From positions 1-52,010 of the forward strand of contig NZ_CAACVB010000030.1 of NCBI RefSeq assembly GCF_900659635.1: 52,010 nucleotides of DNA. The letters run 5' to 3'. Under the pieces are notes generated by a model. That model ran no database searches, had not been told where the DNA came from, and worked only from the letters and a program-made list of their open reading frames with translations. A program made the position numbers and the translations under genes. Each line of letters begins with the position of its first letter. Within the stretch, counting starts at the first letter, position 1. Below, in pieces: positions 34,958 to 46,296 of this stretch. Source of the DNA: Actinomadura roseirufa (GTDB lineage: Bacteria > Actinomycetota > Actinomycetes > Streptosporangiales > Streptosporangiaceae).

Positions 34958-35566
34958 TCACAGCCAGCCGCGCTCCTCGGCGACGCGCACCGCCTCCATC
35001 CTGTTGCGGGTGGCGGTCTTGGCGATCGCGGCCGACAGGTAGTTGCGGACGGTGCCCTCCGACAGGTGGAGCGCGGTCGCGATCCCGGCGACCGCCGCGC
35101 CGTGGCGCGCCGCGTCCAGCACGTCGCGCTCGCGCGGGGTCAGCGGCGACTCGCCCACCGCGAGCGTCGCGGCCGCCAGCGCGGGATCGACGACCCGCTC
35201 GCCCGCCATCACCCGGCGGATCGCGTCCGCCAGCGCCTCGGCCGGCGCGTCCTTCACGACGAAGCCGGACGCGCCGGCCTCCATCGCCCGCCGCAGGTAG
35301 CCCACCCGTCCGAACGTCGTGAGGATCACCACGCGGACGTCCGGCGCCCGCGCGGCGAGCAGCGCCGCCGCGGTGAGCCCGTCCATGCCCGGCATCTCGA
35401 TGTCGAGCAGCGCCACGTCGGGACGGTGCGCGCGGACGGCGTCGGCCACCTCGTCGCCGCGGCCGACGGACGCGACGACGGTGAAGTCGTCCTCCAGGTC
35501 CAGGAGGGCCGTGAGCGCGGTGCGGATCAGCTCCTGGTCGTCGGCGAGCAGCAGGCGGATCGTCAT
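34958..35566 (-). CDS. NarL/DesR-type response regulator
   Basis: 202 aa. The receiver domain has acidic residues in LLLADDQELIRTAL, the phosphoacceptor Asp in ALLDIEMPGMDG, and the Lys in FVVKDAPAEAL. The LuxR-type HTH is near 138-195 (LTPRERDVLDAARHG, HLSEGTVRNYLSAAIAKT). The start overlaps the histidine-kinase stop by 4 nt, marking a two-component pair. Targets are unknown; an 18-bp palindrome 1.7 kb upstream is a candidate site. Confidence 0.92.
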   Translation of the reverse strand: MTIRLLLADDQELIRTALTALLDLEDDFTVVASVGRGDEVADAVRAHRPDVALLDIEMPGMDGLTAAALLAARAPDVRVVILTTFGRVGYLRRAMEAGASGFVVKDAPAEALADAIRRVMAGERVVDPALAAATLAVGESPLTPRERDVLDAARHGAAVAGIATALHLSEGTVRNYLSAAIAKTATRNRMEAVRVAEERGWL

Positions 35567-36738
35567 GCCGCGTCCCCGCCCGGGGCCGTGGACGGGGACG
35601 GGGACAGAGACGGGGACGGGGACGCTCCGAGCGTCACGGTCAGCCGCCAGCCGCGCGGGGCCACCGGCCCGGCCTCCACGGTGCCGCCCGCCGCCGCGAC
35701 GCGCTCGCGCAGGCCGGTGAGCCCGTGCCCGGCGGGGGACGGGCCGCCGGCGCCGTCGTCGCGGATCTGTACCTGGGTCGCGGTGACCGTGACCGTGCAG
35801 CGGGTGGCGCGCGCGTGCCGGACGACGTTCGTGAGCCCCTCGCGCACGACCCAGCCGAAGAGCTCCTGGTGCTCGGCGGCCACCACGTCGGCGGCGGCGG
35901 GCAGGTCGGCGGCGACGCCGGAGGCCCGCAGCAGCTCCCGGCCGCGGGCCAGCTCGCCCGCCAGCGTCACGGTCCGGTACCCCGACACGGCCGCGCGCAC
36001 GTCGCCGAGCGCCTGCCGCGACAGGTGCTCGACCTCGGTGATCTCCGCCAGCGAGCGGGCGGGGTCGTCGCCGGCCAGCCGCCGCGCGAGGCCGCTCTTG
36101 ACCGTGATCACGGTGAGCGAGTGGCCGAGCAGGTCGTGCAGGTCGCGGGCGATCCGGGCCCGCTCGGCGTCGGAGGCGAGCCGGGCGACCTCGGCGCGCG
36201 CCTCCACCAGCGCCACGTTGGCCTGCGCCGTCTCCAGGAAGGCGTAGACCGCCAGGGCGGTGAAGACGATCGCCAGCGCCTCGAACAGGGCGGGGTCCTG
36301 GTGCCAGGGCCGCACCGCCCACGGCACCAGCAGCGCGGCCAGCGCCCCCGCGCCGATCAGCAGCGGGACGTGCCGTTTCAGCACCACGATCGTGAACGAC
36401 ACCACGACCGCGGTCAGGTAGAAGGCGATCTCGCGGGCGAACGGGACCGCGCCCGCGGCGAGCACGGCCATGGCGGCGAGGAGGCCGCGGGTCCGGCCCT
36501 TGGACCCGCCCGCGAACGACAGGGCCGCGAGTGCGTAGCAGCAGCAGAAGGCGACGACGACCGCGTATCCGGCGGCGGCCGCCCCGCCTCGCGAGTACTG
36601 CGCCACCCCGGCCAGGGCGATGGCGGGGTAGACGAACATCCCGGCCGCCAGGAGAGCGCGCCGCCAACCGCCCGTCCAGCGCGGCGGGTCGCCGTCCGCG
36701 CCGGCCCCGGCGGGTCCGCTCCCTCCGGCGTCCCTCAT
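35563..36738 (-). CDS. DesK-type sensor histidine kinase
   Basis: 391 aa. Five or six membrane helices occupy residues 25-165. The dimerisation/phosphoacceptor box is ARIARDLHDLLGHSLTVIT, and the ATPase domain includes EGLTNVVRHARA (N box) and IRDDGAGG...GHGLTGLRERV. The C-terminal tail is an alternating Ser/Pro run. It shows the short-loop membrane sensor form of DesK-like kinases that sense membrane state or small hydrophobic ligands. Cognate partner of the downstream regulator. Confidence 0.9.
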   Translation of the reverse strand: MRDAGGSGPAGAGADGDPPRWTGGWRRALLAAGMFVYPAIALAGVAQYSRGGAAAAGYAVVVAFCCCYALAALSFAGGSKGRTRGLLAAMAVLAAGAVPFAREIAFYLTAVVVSFTIVVLKRHVPLLIGAGALAALLVPWAVRPWHQDPALFEALAIVFTALAVYAFLETAQANVALVEARAEVARLASDAERARIARDLHDLLGHSLTVITVKSGLARRLAGDDPARSLAEITEVEHLSRQALGDVRAAVSGYRTVTLAGELARGRELLRASGVAADLPAAADVVAAEHQELFGWVVREGLTNVVRHARATRCTVTVTATQVQIRDDGAGGPSPAGHGLTGLRERVAAAGGTVEAGPVAPRGWRLTVTLGASPSPSLSPSPSTAPGGDAA

Positions 36739-36776
36739 GCCGGGAACGCTAACACCGCCGCCGCGCGCCCGGCCGG

Positions 36777-37190
36777 TCACCGCGCGTCGAACAGCGTGCG
36801 CAGGCGCCGGCCGTTCACGAGCGCGACCACGCCGAGCAGGAGCAGCCCGCAGCCGGCCTGTTCGACCCGCACCCACGCCGGGAACGCGGGCAGCGTGATG
36901 ATCACCGTGATCACCAGGACGAGCACGCCCGAGACGACCCGCAGCCGCCGGTACGCCCGGGACGACCCGTCCGCCGCGCGTCGCGCGAGCCACAGGAGCA
37001 CGGGCGAGGTCGCCGCGACGATCGTGCACCGGCTCCACACCGAGTCGTTCACCATCCCATGATGGCCGCGCAGCAGGTAGACGGCCCCGAGCATGAGGAC
37101 GCTCACGGCCGTGTAGGCGCCCAGCAGCAGCTTGACGGCGCGGAAGGTCCTGGTGGTGTGCGGATGCCCGATGTCATGGGTGGCGTTCAT
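36777..37190 (-). CDS. Small four-helix membrane protein
   Basis: 137 aa, beginning at the ATG before NATHDIGHPHTTR. Hydrophobic segments lie near residues 21-40, 55-72, 85-103 and 108-125, with a basic C-terminus (NGRRLRTLFDAR). I do not recognise the family. It sits 38 nt upstream of the histidine-kinase gene in the same direction, so it may be part of the two-component operon. An 18-bp palindrome lies 58-75 bp upstream of its start. Confidence 0.65.
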   Translation of the reverse strand: MNATHDIGHPHTTRTFRAVKLLLGAYTAVSVLMLGAVYLLRGHHGMVNDSVWSRCTIVAATSPVLLWLARRAADGSSRAYRRLRVVSGVLVLVITVIITLPAFPAWVRVEQAGCGLLLLGVVALVNGRRLRTLFDAR

Positions 37191-37247
37191 GCCGCCATCC
37201 TGCGCGCGACGCCCCTGCCACGCACAGTGAGATCGCGCATGGATCGC

Positions 37248-37265
37248 CCATGACATCTGTCATGG
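37248..37265. promoter_or_regulatory. 18-bp palindromic operator candidate
   Basis: CCATGACA, central TC, TGTCATGG: perfect inverted repeat apart from the two central bases. It lies 58-75 bp upstream of the four-helix membrane protein gene. The TGAC/GTCA half-sites resemble those of several dimeric regulators, including DesR-like response regulators, making autoregulation of the adjoining two-component operon a testable idea. Confidence 0.5.
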
Positions 37266-37361
37266 ACGCCTCGGTGCGGGGCGAGGCGAGCGGGCCCCGG
37301 GCCCGCTGGGGTGCGCCTCGCCGAGCACCTGGGACACCGAGCACCTGGGACACCGGGCGGG

Positions 37362-38720
37362 CTACTCCCGCGGCGGGATGTTGAAGTTGATCCGGAACAT
37401 GTTGCCCGGGTCGTACACCGTCTTGATCGCCCTGAGGCGTTCGAAGTCCGCCGGGGCGTAGGCCGTCCGGACGCGGTCCAGGCCGGCGTCCTCGACGCCC
37501 GCGAAGTTGAGGAGGGATCCTCCGGTGCTCCACGGGTCCAGCTTCGCCAGCAGCTCGTCGCGCTGCCGGAAGGCCGCGGCGTCCGACTCGGAGTTCGTGG
37601 GCACGAGGCCCGTGAAGACGGAGAAGAGCGCGTCGCGCCCGCCGACGCAGTTGGGGACCTCCGGCGTGCGGGCGTAGGCGCCGCCGAAGTGGCGCAGCTC
37701 GGTGATGAACGGCGCGCCCGCGTCGGGTCCGGCCAGTTCGAGGAGGGCGTCGACCGTGCCGAAGTCCAGCTCGCGCAGGAACATGCTCCGGTCATAGGCG
37801 ACGTAAGGGGCGTCCGTCGGCTCGTGGTGGATCGTGCCGACCTGGGCGTAGGGCATGTCCTGGACGGTGTCGAGGAGGGCGGGGCCGAACTGGCGCAGGG
37901 ACCGCACCAGGCGCTCGCCCTCGGCCGCGCCGCCCTCACCGCTGTAGGCGACCCGGACATGGGCGATGAACCGCCCGCGCAGCGGATCGGGAACGCCGGG
38001 CAGGTCCGGCATGGTGGCGAGAAGTACCGAGGAGGCCATCACCTCCGGCACGTGGCGCACCCACTCGGCGTAGGCGTGCAACACCTCCGTGGTCGCCTCA
38101 CCCGAGAAGTAGAGCCCGCCCCCGTACAGCCGCGCGACCGGGAACAGGTCGATCTCCATTCCGACGACCAGGCCGAAGTTGTCCTTGCCGCCGCGGACGG
38201 CCCAGAACAGGTCGGGGTCGGAGGCCGCCGTCACGTCGCGCAGCCGGCCGTCGGCGGTGACCAGGCGCAGCCGCCGGACATGGTCGGCGGCGAAGCCGAA
38301 CCGGCGCCCCAGCAGCCCCGCGCCGCCGCCCACCAGGTAGCCGACCGCGCCGACACTGGGGCTCGATCCGTTCAGCGGGGCGAGACCATGCGGGGTGGTG
38401 TGCTCCAGGACGGTCCGCCACGGGGCCCCGGCCTCGATCCATGCCGTCGCGCGCTCGGGGTCCACGCGGACGCCGTCCATCCGGCGCGTGGAGACCAGCA
38501 CGGCGTCGTCCGCGGGCACGACCGGGCTATGGCCGGTGGCCTGCACGCCCACCGCGCGCTTCTGCTCGCCCGCCAGCCGCACCGCGGCCACGACGTCCTG
38601 CTCGCCGGACGCCGCGACCACGCAGGCCGGCCGTGACTCTATCGCCCGGTTGAGGCCGAGCCGCTCATCGTCATATCCCGATTCCCCCGGAAGAAGGAAG
38701 TGTTCAGCGTTCGTGTTCAC
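37362..38720 (-). CDS. FAD-linked oxidase, berberine-bridge-enzyme type
   Basis: 452 aa from a GTG with GGTGG about 4 nt upstream. The FAD-binding PCMH domain includes [16 protein letters not shown], where the His is the usual covalent flavin ligand; [22 protein letters not shown] and [19 protein letters not shown] are characteristic. The BBE C-terminus ends [10 protein letters not shown]. No secretion signal was seen. These flavoenzymes oxidise sugars, alcohols or specialised metabolites; the substrate is unknown. It is alone, on the minus strand. Confidence 0.85.
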   Translation of the reverse strand: MNTNAEHFLLPGESGYDDERLGLNRAIESRPACVVAASGEQDVVAAVRLAGEQKRAVGVQATGHSPVVPADDAVLVSTRRMDGVRVDPERATAWIEAGAPWRTVLEHTTPHGLAPLNGSSPSVGAVGYLVGGGAGLLGRRFGFAADHVRRLRLVTADGRLRDVTAASDPDLFWAVRGGKDNFGLVVGMEIDLFPVARLYGGGLYFSGEATTEVLHAYAEWVRHVPEVMASSVLLATMPDLPGVPDPLRGRFIAHVRVAYSGEGGAAEGERLVRSLRQFGPALLDTVQDMPYAQVGTIHHEPTDAPYVAYDRSMFLRELDFGTVDALLELAGPDAGAPFITELRHFGGAYARTPEVPNCVGGRDALFSVFTGLVPTNSESDAAAFRQRDELLAKLDPWSTGGSLLNFAGVEDAGLDRVRTAYAPADFERLRAIKTVYDPGNMFRINFNIPPRE

Positions 38721-38831
38721 AGGTCCACCGTATTGACGCAGGCGAGGCCATGGCTTGCAGGAAACGGTCATGCCTCGGTCCGTACACGTCCCGGCGGCTC
38801 GCGATGTCCGGAACGAGAACGCCGCGGCGCC

Positions 38832-38863
38832 GCCCGTTCACAGGACGGCCCGTTCACAGGACG
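38832..38863. repeat. 16-bp tandem duplication across a stop codon
   Basis: GCCCGTTCACAGGACG occurs twice head to tail (38832-38847, 38848-38863). The second copy spans the stop codon of the SGNH hydrolase gene; the first lies immediately 3' of it. It looks like a slippage duplication with no effect on the protein. Confidence 0.8.
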
Positions 38864-39900
38864 GCGCGGCCGGGCCCCTTCTTGATCTGGTCGATGAACA
38901 GGCCCGCCAGGGCGTGCTGGCCGCGCACGGTGGGGTGGTAACTGCGCGGCTCCGCCTCCAGCGCCGCCAGGTTCACCGTCAGGCCGTTCATGTACGGGTC
39001 GGCGCTGCCGACCTCGTGGCCGGCGAACGCGCTGTAGGCGTCGATGAACTCCACGCTGCCCTGCCCGTGCCGGGCCACGATGCGCTGGTCCGCCTCCGCC
39101 GCGGCCTGCCGGATCAGCTGGCCGAGATCGTAGGTCCGCGCGTTCAGCCACTGCTGCTCGTCCACGCTGATGTTGTCCCCGTCGGTGCCCCGCACCTCCG
39201 AGAACGCCTTCGGGTAGCCCATCAGGACGATCCGCGCGCGCGGCGCGCGGGCGTGCACCTGGTCGATCAGGACGGGAAGGGTGCGGCGCAGGTCGGCCAT
39301 CCGCTGGGCGATCGGCTCGCCCTGGCGGGTACAGCTCCTGCTCCACGGCAGCTTCACCACGCACGCGGCGATGATCCGGGAGAACCCGATGTCGTTGCCG
39401 CCGACGCTCATCGTGACGAGGCTCGTGCCGGCGCCGATCCGGCCGAGCTGGGCGGGCTCGCCGTGCCGCCCGTTGCGGACGTCGGCCGTGGTGGCGCCCG
39501 AGCAGGCGAAGAACGACGTGTCCTTGAACGGGAACGCCTTGGAGACCTCGTTGTAGTACGCCTTCGACGTCCGGTGGCAGGCCGCGAGGGGGTTCTGGTC
39601 ACCGACCGTCGCCTCGGCGCCGACGCCGGAGGAGTACGAGTCGCCCAGGGCCACATAGGAGCCCCGGACGGCGATCTCGGCCGGCGCGAGGGGCTTGCCG
39701 GGCGCCGCGACGGGGTCGGCGCGCACCTCCTGCGGGCGGGGGCGGGGACAGCCGGCGCCGAAGACCTCGCAGCGCGCCGCGGGCAGCGCCACCAGGGGCA
39801 CCACGGCGGCCAGGACGAGGCCGGCCAGGACGGCGGCGGCGAGCCCGCGCTCCCCGAGACGGTTCCGGACCCGTCCCATCCACGTACTCGGGCCTGTCAT
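38854..39900 (-). CDS. Secreted SGNH/GDSL-family lipase-esterase
   Basis: 348 aa with a perfect GGAGGAGG site 5 nt upstream of the ATG. Residues 1-43 form a signal peptide or anchor with basic N-terminus and long hydrophobic core. Family blocks: nucleophile in ALGDSYSSGVGAE, the SVGGNDIGFS block with its Gly and Asn, and catalytic His in SYHPTVRGQHAL. Several Cys pairs fit extracellular disulfides. It resembles the Streptomyces-type secreted lipases. It hydrolyses an ester substrate outside the cell, not further identifiable. Confidence 0.9.
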   Translation of the reverse strand: MTGPSTWMGRVRNRLGERGLAAAVLAGLVLAAVVPLVALPAARCEVFGAGCPRPRPQEVRADPVAAPGKPLAPAEIAVRGSYVALGDSYSSGVGAEATVGDQNPLAACHRTSKAYYNEVSKAFPFKDTSFFACSGATTADVRNGRHGEPAQLGRIGAGTSLVTMSVGGNDIGFSRIIAACVVKLPWSRSCTRQGEPIAQRMADLRRTLPVLIDQVHARAPRARIVLMGYPKAFSEVRGTDGDNISVDEQQWLNARTYDLGQLIRQAAAEADQRIVARHGQGSVEFIDAYSAFAGHEVGSADPYMNGLTVNLAALEAEPRSYHPTVRGQHALAGLFIDQIKKGPGRAVL

Positions 39901-40031
39901 CGTCCTCCTCCGGCATCACGAGGGCTGGTCCATGAGGGCAGACGTCCACGCGGCGTCACGGGTTCCAGCCTTTACATTGTAGATCTCTCCAGGACAGGGA
40001 AGTGTCACCCGGCGTGCGCCGCGGCGAGCGG

Positions 40032-40532
40032 TCACGGGCCCAGGGGCGCCCACATGACCAGCCGCGGCCCCAGCTCGTGCAGGCCCGCCTCGATCTCGGC
40101 GTCCCAGTAGGACCGGAGCCCCGGCCCCCACCGTTCCTCCGGCAGCTCCGAGAAGCCGTGCCGGGCGTACCACGGGCCGTTCCAGGGGACGTCGCGGAAC
40201 GTCAGCAGGCTGACGCCCGGCGACCCGGCCGCCGCGGCGCGGTCCAGGACCGTCCGCAGCAGGCTCGCGCCGATGCCCCGGCCGACCAGGTCGGCTCGCA
40301 CCGAGATCTGCTCCAGGTGCGCGGCGCCGTCCACCCGCTCGACCGCGGCGAACCCGACCGGCGGGTCACCGGCCACGACGATCTCGGCGTCCCGGGCCGC
40401 CACCTGCTCGACCACCGTCGGCCCCGGCGGGAACACGATCCCGAGCGGGGCGAACAGCGGATCGGCCGAGTTCTCGATCTCCGGCAGCCCGGCCAGATCA
40501 CCGGGCTCGGCGAGACGCACGCGGTACTCCAT
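40032..40532 (-). CDS. GNAT-family N-acetyltransferase
   Basis: 166 aa, starting at the ATG before EYRVRLAEPGDLAGLPEIE. The acetyl-CoA loop reads LVGRGIGASLLRTVLDRA, preceded by a strand AHLEQISVRADL and followed by WYARHGFSELP, a standard GNAT order. Substrate unknown. It is divergent from the APH-like kinase gene across 83 bp. Confidence 0.85.
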   Translation of the reverse strand: MEYRVRLAEPGDLAGLPEIENSADPLFAPLGIVFPPGPTVVEQVAARDAEIVVAGDPPVGFAAVERVDGAAHLEQISVRADLVGRGIGASLLRTVLDRAAAAGSPGVSLLTFRDVPWNGPWYARHGFSELPEERWGPGLRSYWDAEIEAGLHELGPRLVMWAPLGP

Positions 40533-40615
40533 CCGGCGATGGTAGGACGGCCGCGCGGCCGGGGCAGAATGATCGCCACAGGCCGACCGTCCGCCACCGC
40601 CCCGGAGCACCCCTG

Positions 40616-41518
40616 ATGATCTACGTCGAGACGCCGCTGACGGACCGCATGCGGCGGGCGGTCCGGGACGCCTGGGGACGGGACGCCTGCGGGCCCGCGG
40701 AGCGGCTGTTCGGCGGGGAGGAGTCGGCCGCGTACCGGATCGGCGACCTCGTCGTGCGGGTGGGACCCGCCTGGCGCGGCGACGCCGAGATCGAATGGTG
40801 TCACGCCGTCGCCGCGCGCGCCGCCGGCGGCCTGCCCGAGGCCGTCGCGCCGCTGCGCACCGCGGCGGGCGGCACGATCGTCCGCGTGGACGGCCGTCCC
40901 CTGTCGCTGTGGCCGCGCGTCGCGGGCGGATGGCCCGACGAGGACCGGCCGGACGTCCGCGTCCAGGGAGCCGAGCTCCTCGCCCGGCTGCACCGGGCGC
41001 TGGCCGGGTACAGGCCGCCGCCCCGTCCCGTCCGCTCCTTCGCGGAGATCGGCCTCTACGGGGACGCCACCGCCGAGCCCGCGTTGGCCGACCCTGACCT
41101 TGACCGGTGGCTGGCCGCCTTCCACCGCGACGCCTCCGCCCGGCAGGTCGTGCACGGCGACTACTACGCGGGCAACACCCTCGCCCGTGACGGGCGTCTC
41201 GTGGCCGTCCTGGACTGGGACGAGGCGTTCGTCGCGGCCCCCGAGTTCGAGGTGGCCTCCGCCGCCCTGGAATGGACGGACGAGGCCGGCACGCCGGACG
41301 CCGCGGCCGCCCGGCGCCGGTTCGTCGCCGACTACCACCGCGCGGGCGGCACCGCGGGCCCGATGGACGACGTCACGCTGAACCAGCTCATCCGGCATCG
41401 CCTGCGCCGCGAGGCCGCCTACTTCGACCTCGCCGCCGGACGCGGCGTCCGGCACGACGAGGACGACGTCGCCTACCACAAGCGGCGCGTGGAGCTCTTC
41501 TACTCCCTCAGGCCCTGA
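40616..41518 (+). CDS. Aminoglycoside phosphotransferase-like (APH) kinase
   Basis: 300 aa. The catalytic loop is VVHGDYYAGNTLARDG (Asp and Asn) and the metal-binding motif is VAVLDWDEAFV. The N-lobe has YRIGDLVVRVGP. Such proteins phosphorylate small hydroxylated molecules; membership does not by itself mean antibiotic resistance. Its 3' end overlaps the opposing hydrolase gene by 11 bp. Confidence 0.85.
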   Translation: MIYVETPLTDRMRRAVRDAWGRDACGPAERLFGGEESAAYRIGDLVVRVGPAWRGDAEIEWCHAVAARAAGGLPEAVAPLRTAAGGTIVRVDGRPLSLWPRVAGGWPDEDRPDVRVQGAELLARLHRALAGYRPPPRPVRSFAEIGLYGDATAEPALADPDLDRWLAAFHRDASARQVVHGDYYAGNTLARDGRLVAVLDWDEAFVAAPEFEVASAALEWTDEAGTPDAAAARRRFVADYHRAGGTAGPMDDVTLNQLIRHRLRREAAYFDLAAGRGVRHDEDDVAYHKRRVELFYSLRP

Positions 41519-42296
41519 CGGCTAGCCTCTCCCACCCGGCGGACAGGAAGGGGCGGGCCAAAGGCAGGGTGAGATCGGTCCGGAGGAACGTGTCCAGGTG
41601 GCCGCATCCGGGCAGCTCCGCGAGGACGGCGCCCGGCACCCGGGCGGCCGTCCGCCGGATCGCGGGCAGCCGGGGGTCGTTCGCGCCGGCGAGCAGGAGC
41701 AGCGGGACGCCCGACCGGGCGAGCACGTCCTCGACGCCCTCCCGGTCGGCCAAGGCGAGAGAGAGCGCCGCCAGCGCGGCGGGGTCGCCCTTGAGCATCA
41801 CCGTGCGCATCCAGTCAGGGAGCCGGCCCCGGCGCTCCATCTCGGCGACGAACGGGGCGGCGCCCTCGGCGCGCAGGAGCCGGGCCTCGCGGGCGGCCTC
41901 GCCGGGGTCCGTGGCGACGGGCCCGGCGTGGGCACCGCCCGCGACGACGCGGGTGATCCGCCCGGGATGGGCGGCCGCCAGGTGCAGGCCGACGATCCCG
42001 CCCATCGACGCGCCCCAGACGGCGGCCTCGGGCACGTCCAGGGCGTCCATCACGGCGATCACGTCCGCCGCCTGCCCGCCGGCGGCGTACGCGGCTGCCT
42101 CGTGCGGGGCGTCGCTGCGGCCGTGCCCCCTGGCGTCGATGAGCACGAGCCGGAACCGGTCCGCCAGCCCGTCCACGTGCCCGGAGGACCGCCAGGTGGT
42201 CCGGTCCCCGAAGAACCCGTGCAGCAGGACGACCGGCCGCCCGTGTCCCGCGACCTCGAAGGCGATCCGGGTTCCGTCGGGGGCGGCGGTCCACAT
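41508..42296 (-). CDS. Alpha/beta hydrolase
   Basis: 262 aa from ATG at 42296; an in-frame GTG at 42341 would add 15 residues. Hydrolase motifs: VVLLHGFFGDRTTW, DARGHGRSDAP, nucleophile in VWGASMGGIVGLHLA, late Asp in LAGANDPRLP and His in PGCGHLDTF. Unknown substrate; the pattern resembles 3-oxoadipate enol-lactonase-like esterases. Tail-to-tail overlap with the APH-like gene. Confidence 0.85.
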   Translation of the reverse strand: MWTAAPDGTRIAFEVAGHGRPVVLLHGFFGDRTTWRSSGHVDGLADRFRLVLIDARGHGRSDAPHEAAAYAAGGQAADVIAVMDALDVPEAAVWGASMGGIVGLHLAAAHPGRITRVVAGGAHAGPVATDPGEAAREARLLRAEGAAPFVAEMERRGRLPDWMRTVMLKGDPAALAALSLALADREGVEDVLARSGVPLLLLAGANDPRLPAIRRTAARVPGAVLAELPGCGHLDTFLRTDLTLPLARPFLSAGWERLAVRA

Positions 42297-42688
42297 GACC
42301 TGATCGTCCTGGAGGGCCCGCCGCCGCGCAACGGGATTCACCCACCCGCCGGCCCGGCCGGAGGACCCGCGAGGAGATCAGTGGGCAGGCCAGGCGGATA
42401 GGGCCGCTCGGCAGGTAGAGCGGGTGAGAGACCGTGATACGTCATCGGAGGGAGGTCGAGACTCGGGACGGCCTGCAACGTGGACGGCTCCGGGCTCCGG
42501 GTGCGCGCCGGGTAGGGGGACGTGCGCCTCCCACGGTTCCCGGCGCGCACGGTCGTCGACCAGGACGAGGACGGTCGCGAAGGCCGCGCCGAGCATCGTG
42601 ACCCGCCCGACGCCGCTTCGCCCTCGCCTGCCCCCAGCTCGTCGGCGCGCCGCCAACGGCGCCGGAGGACGGCCTTTCCGGCCGCGCG
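42297..42688. other. Gap between uvrB and the hydrolase gene
   Basis: About 390 bp without a confident gene. A 15-bp hairpin CGGCC-TTTCC-GGCCG at 42670-42684 just after the uvrB stop may terminate uvrB transcription. A minus-strand frame at 42378-42602 would give about 74 aa starting TMLGAAFATVLVLVDD, but codon bias decays along it and no family was recognised. Confidence 0.4.
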
Positions 42689-44806
<2,118 letters not shown>

Positions 44807-44839
44807 CGTCGCCCTCTTCCTGGTCGTGCCGCTGGTCCA

Positions 44840-44875
44840 TTGCCGGTCGCATCGCCGGTCGCAGTGCCGGTCGTG
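44840..44875. repeat. Three 12-bp tandem units upstream of uvrB
   Basis: TTGCCGGTCGCA, TCGCCGGTCGCA and GTGCCGGTCGTG are arrayed head to tail, 34-69 bp upstream of the uvrB start. The shared core is GCCGGTCG. They could be regulator half-sites or drifted microsatellite. No clear SOS box was seen. Confidence 0.6.
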
Positions 44876-44982
44876 CTGCTGATCATGCGGGTGCGGGCGG
44901 GTCGGCCCCGCCGCTGTCCCCAACTGTATGCAGCGCGTCCGACAAACGGGTATTCCCGCAGGTCAGGAAGTATCAGGCGAGG

Positions 44983-46134
44983 TCAGGAGGTGGGCAGCGG
45001 GAGCCTGGCGCGGACCGCGTAGCCGTCCCCGCGGGGACCGGCCTCGAAGCTGCCGCCGAGCGCGGTGACCCGCTCGCGCAGGCCGAGCAGGCCGTTGCCG
45101 CCGCTCGGCAGCTCGTGGTCGGGCGGCGCGGTGGGCGCGCCGTTGGCGATCTCGACCTCGACGGCCTCGGGGAGCAGGCCGAGGTCGATGCGGGTGTCGG
45201 CGGTGCCGGCGTGCTTGTGCACGTTGGTCAGCGCCTCCTGGACGAGCCGGTAGACGGTGCGCCCGACGGCGACGGGGATCGGGCGCTCCTCGCCGCGCAC
45301 CGACAGCTCGACGCGGAGCCCGGCGGCGCCGGACTGGCCGACCAGCTCGCGGACGTGCGCGAGGGTGACGGCCTCCTGCGGGAGGACCTCCTCGCCCTGG
45401 CGCAGGACCCCGATGACGTGGCGGAGCTCCTCCAGTGCCTGCCGTCCCATGTCGCCGATCACGGTGGCGGTCTCGGCGGCGCGGTGCGGGTCGCGGACGG
45501 CGATCGCCTTGAGGGCGCCGGCGTGGACGACCATGACGCTGATCCGGTTGGCGACGACGTCGTGCATCTCGCGGGCGATGCGGGTGCGCTCCTCGCCCCG
45601 CGCGCGCTCTGCGAGCAGGTGCTGCTCCCGCTCCAGCCTGGCCGCGCGCTCCTGAAGGGACGCCACGAGCTGTTTGCGCGCCCCCATGTAGAGGCCCAGC
45701 AGGACGGGGACGCCGATGAGCGCCACGTTGGAGATCGCGGTGACGATGAGGCCGGTGTCGTTCTTCCACGGGGTGGGCAGGGCGATCGCGTCGACGTAGC
45801 CGGCCGCGGCGATGATCCACACGTTCCTGCGGCTGTTGTGGTAGGCCGCCAGGGAGTACAGCATGACCAGGGTGCTGAACACCCCGCCGCCCAGGATGTT
45901 GCCGGCCACCAGCGTGAAGAGGCTGAGGGCGACGGGGTGCGTGCGGCGGACGACCAGGGCCAGCCCGAAGACGACGCTGCTCGCCGACGTGACGGCCGGC
46001 GGGAACCAGAAGTCCTGCGGGGTGAAGTAGGCGTAGGCGCCGTCGACGGCGGCCAGGCACACGGCCAGTGCGACGTCGAGCGCTCGTGAACGCCGTGTCG
46101 GCCACGCCGCCGACCACCAGCCCCGCAGGTGCAT
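44983..46134 (-). CDS. Orphan sensor histidine kinase (HisKA_3 type)
   Basis: 383 aa. About five membrane helices span residues 18-155, followed by a coiled-coil segment. The phosphoacceptor box is RIAREMHDVVANRISVMVVH; the ATPase domain has VQEALTNVHKHAGTA and GGNGLLGLRERVTALGG. It is similar in plan to the kinase at 35.6 kb but no response-regulator gene is next to it, so its partner must be elsewhere. Confidence 0.87.
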   Translation of the reverse strand: MHLRGWWSAAWPTRRSRALDVALAVCLAAVDGAYAYFTPQDFWFPPAVTSASSVVFGLALVVRRTHPVALSLFTLVAGNILGGGVFSTLVMLYSLAAYHNSRRNVWIIAAAGYVDAIALPTPWKNDTGLIVTAISNVALIGVPVLLGLYMGARKQLVASLQERAARLEREQHLLAERARGEERTRIAREMHDVVANRISVMVVHAGALKAIAVRDPHRAAETATVIGDMGRQALEELRHVIGVLRQGEEVLPQEAVTLAHVRELVGQSGAAGLRVELSVRGEERPIPVAVGRTVYRLVQEALTNVHKHAGTADTRIDLGLLPEAVEVEIANGAPTAPPDHELPSGGNGLLGLRERVTALGGSFEAGPRGDGYAVRARLPLPTS

Positions 46135-46296
46135 GCGCTGAGCCTATAGCCCGGAACGCGAGCAAGGTCGAGTTGATGACGAAGGTCCTTCCGGGCACCG
46201 GCAGGACCCGCTTCGCGCCGGTCGACCGGAACGTCCCAACCGCCCTACCTGCAGGGCTTTCCCGCCGGTGGCCGCCCCGCGGGGGCAGTGGTTACC

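Noticed and set aside
40616..41518. Aminoglycoside resistance gene
   Set aside because: APH-fold motifs are present but the family covers many small-molecule kinases, and no resistance context is visible.
42378..42602. Possible 74-aa protein starting TMLGAAFATVLVLVDD between uvrB and the hydrolase gene
   Set aside because: Only the first half has coding-like third positions, there is no clear ribosome site and no family match; kept only as a remark in the gap entry.
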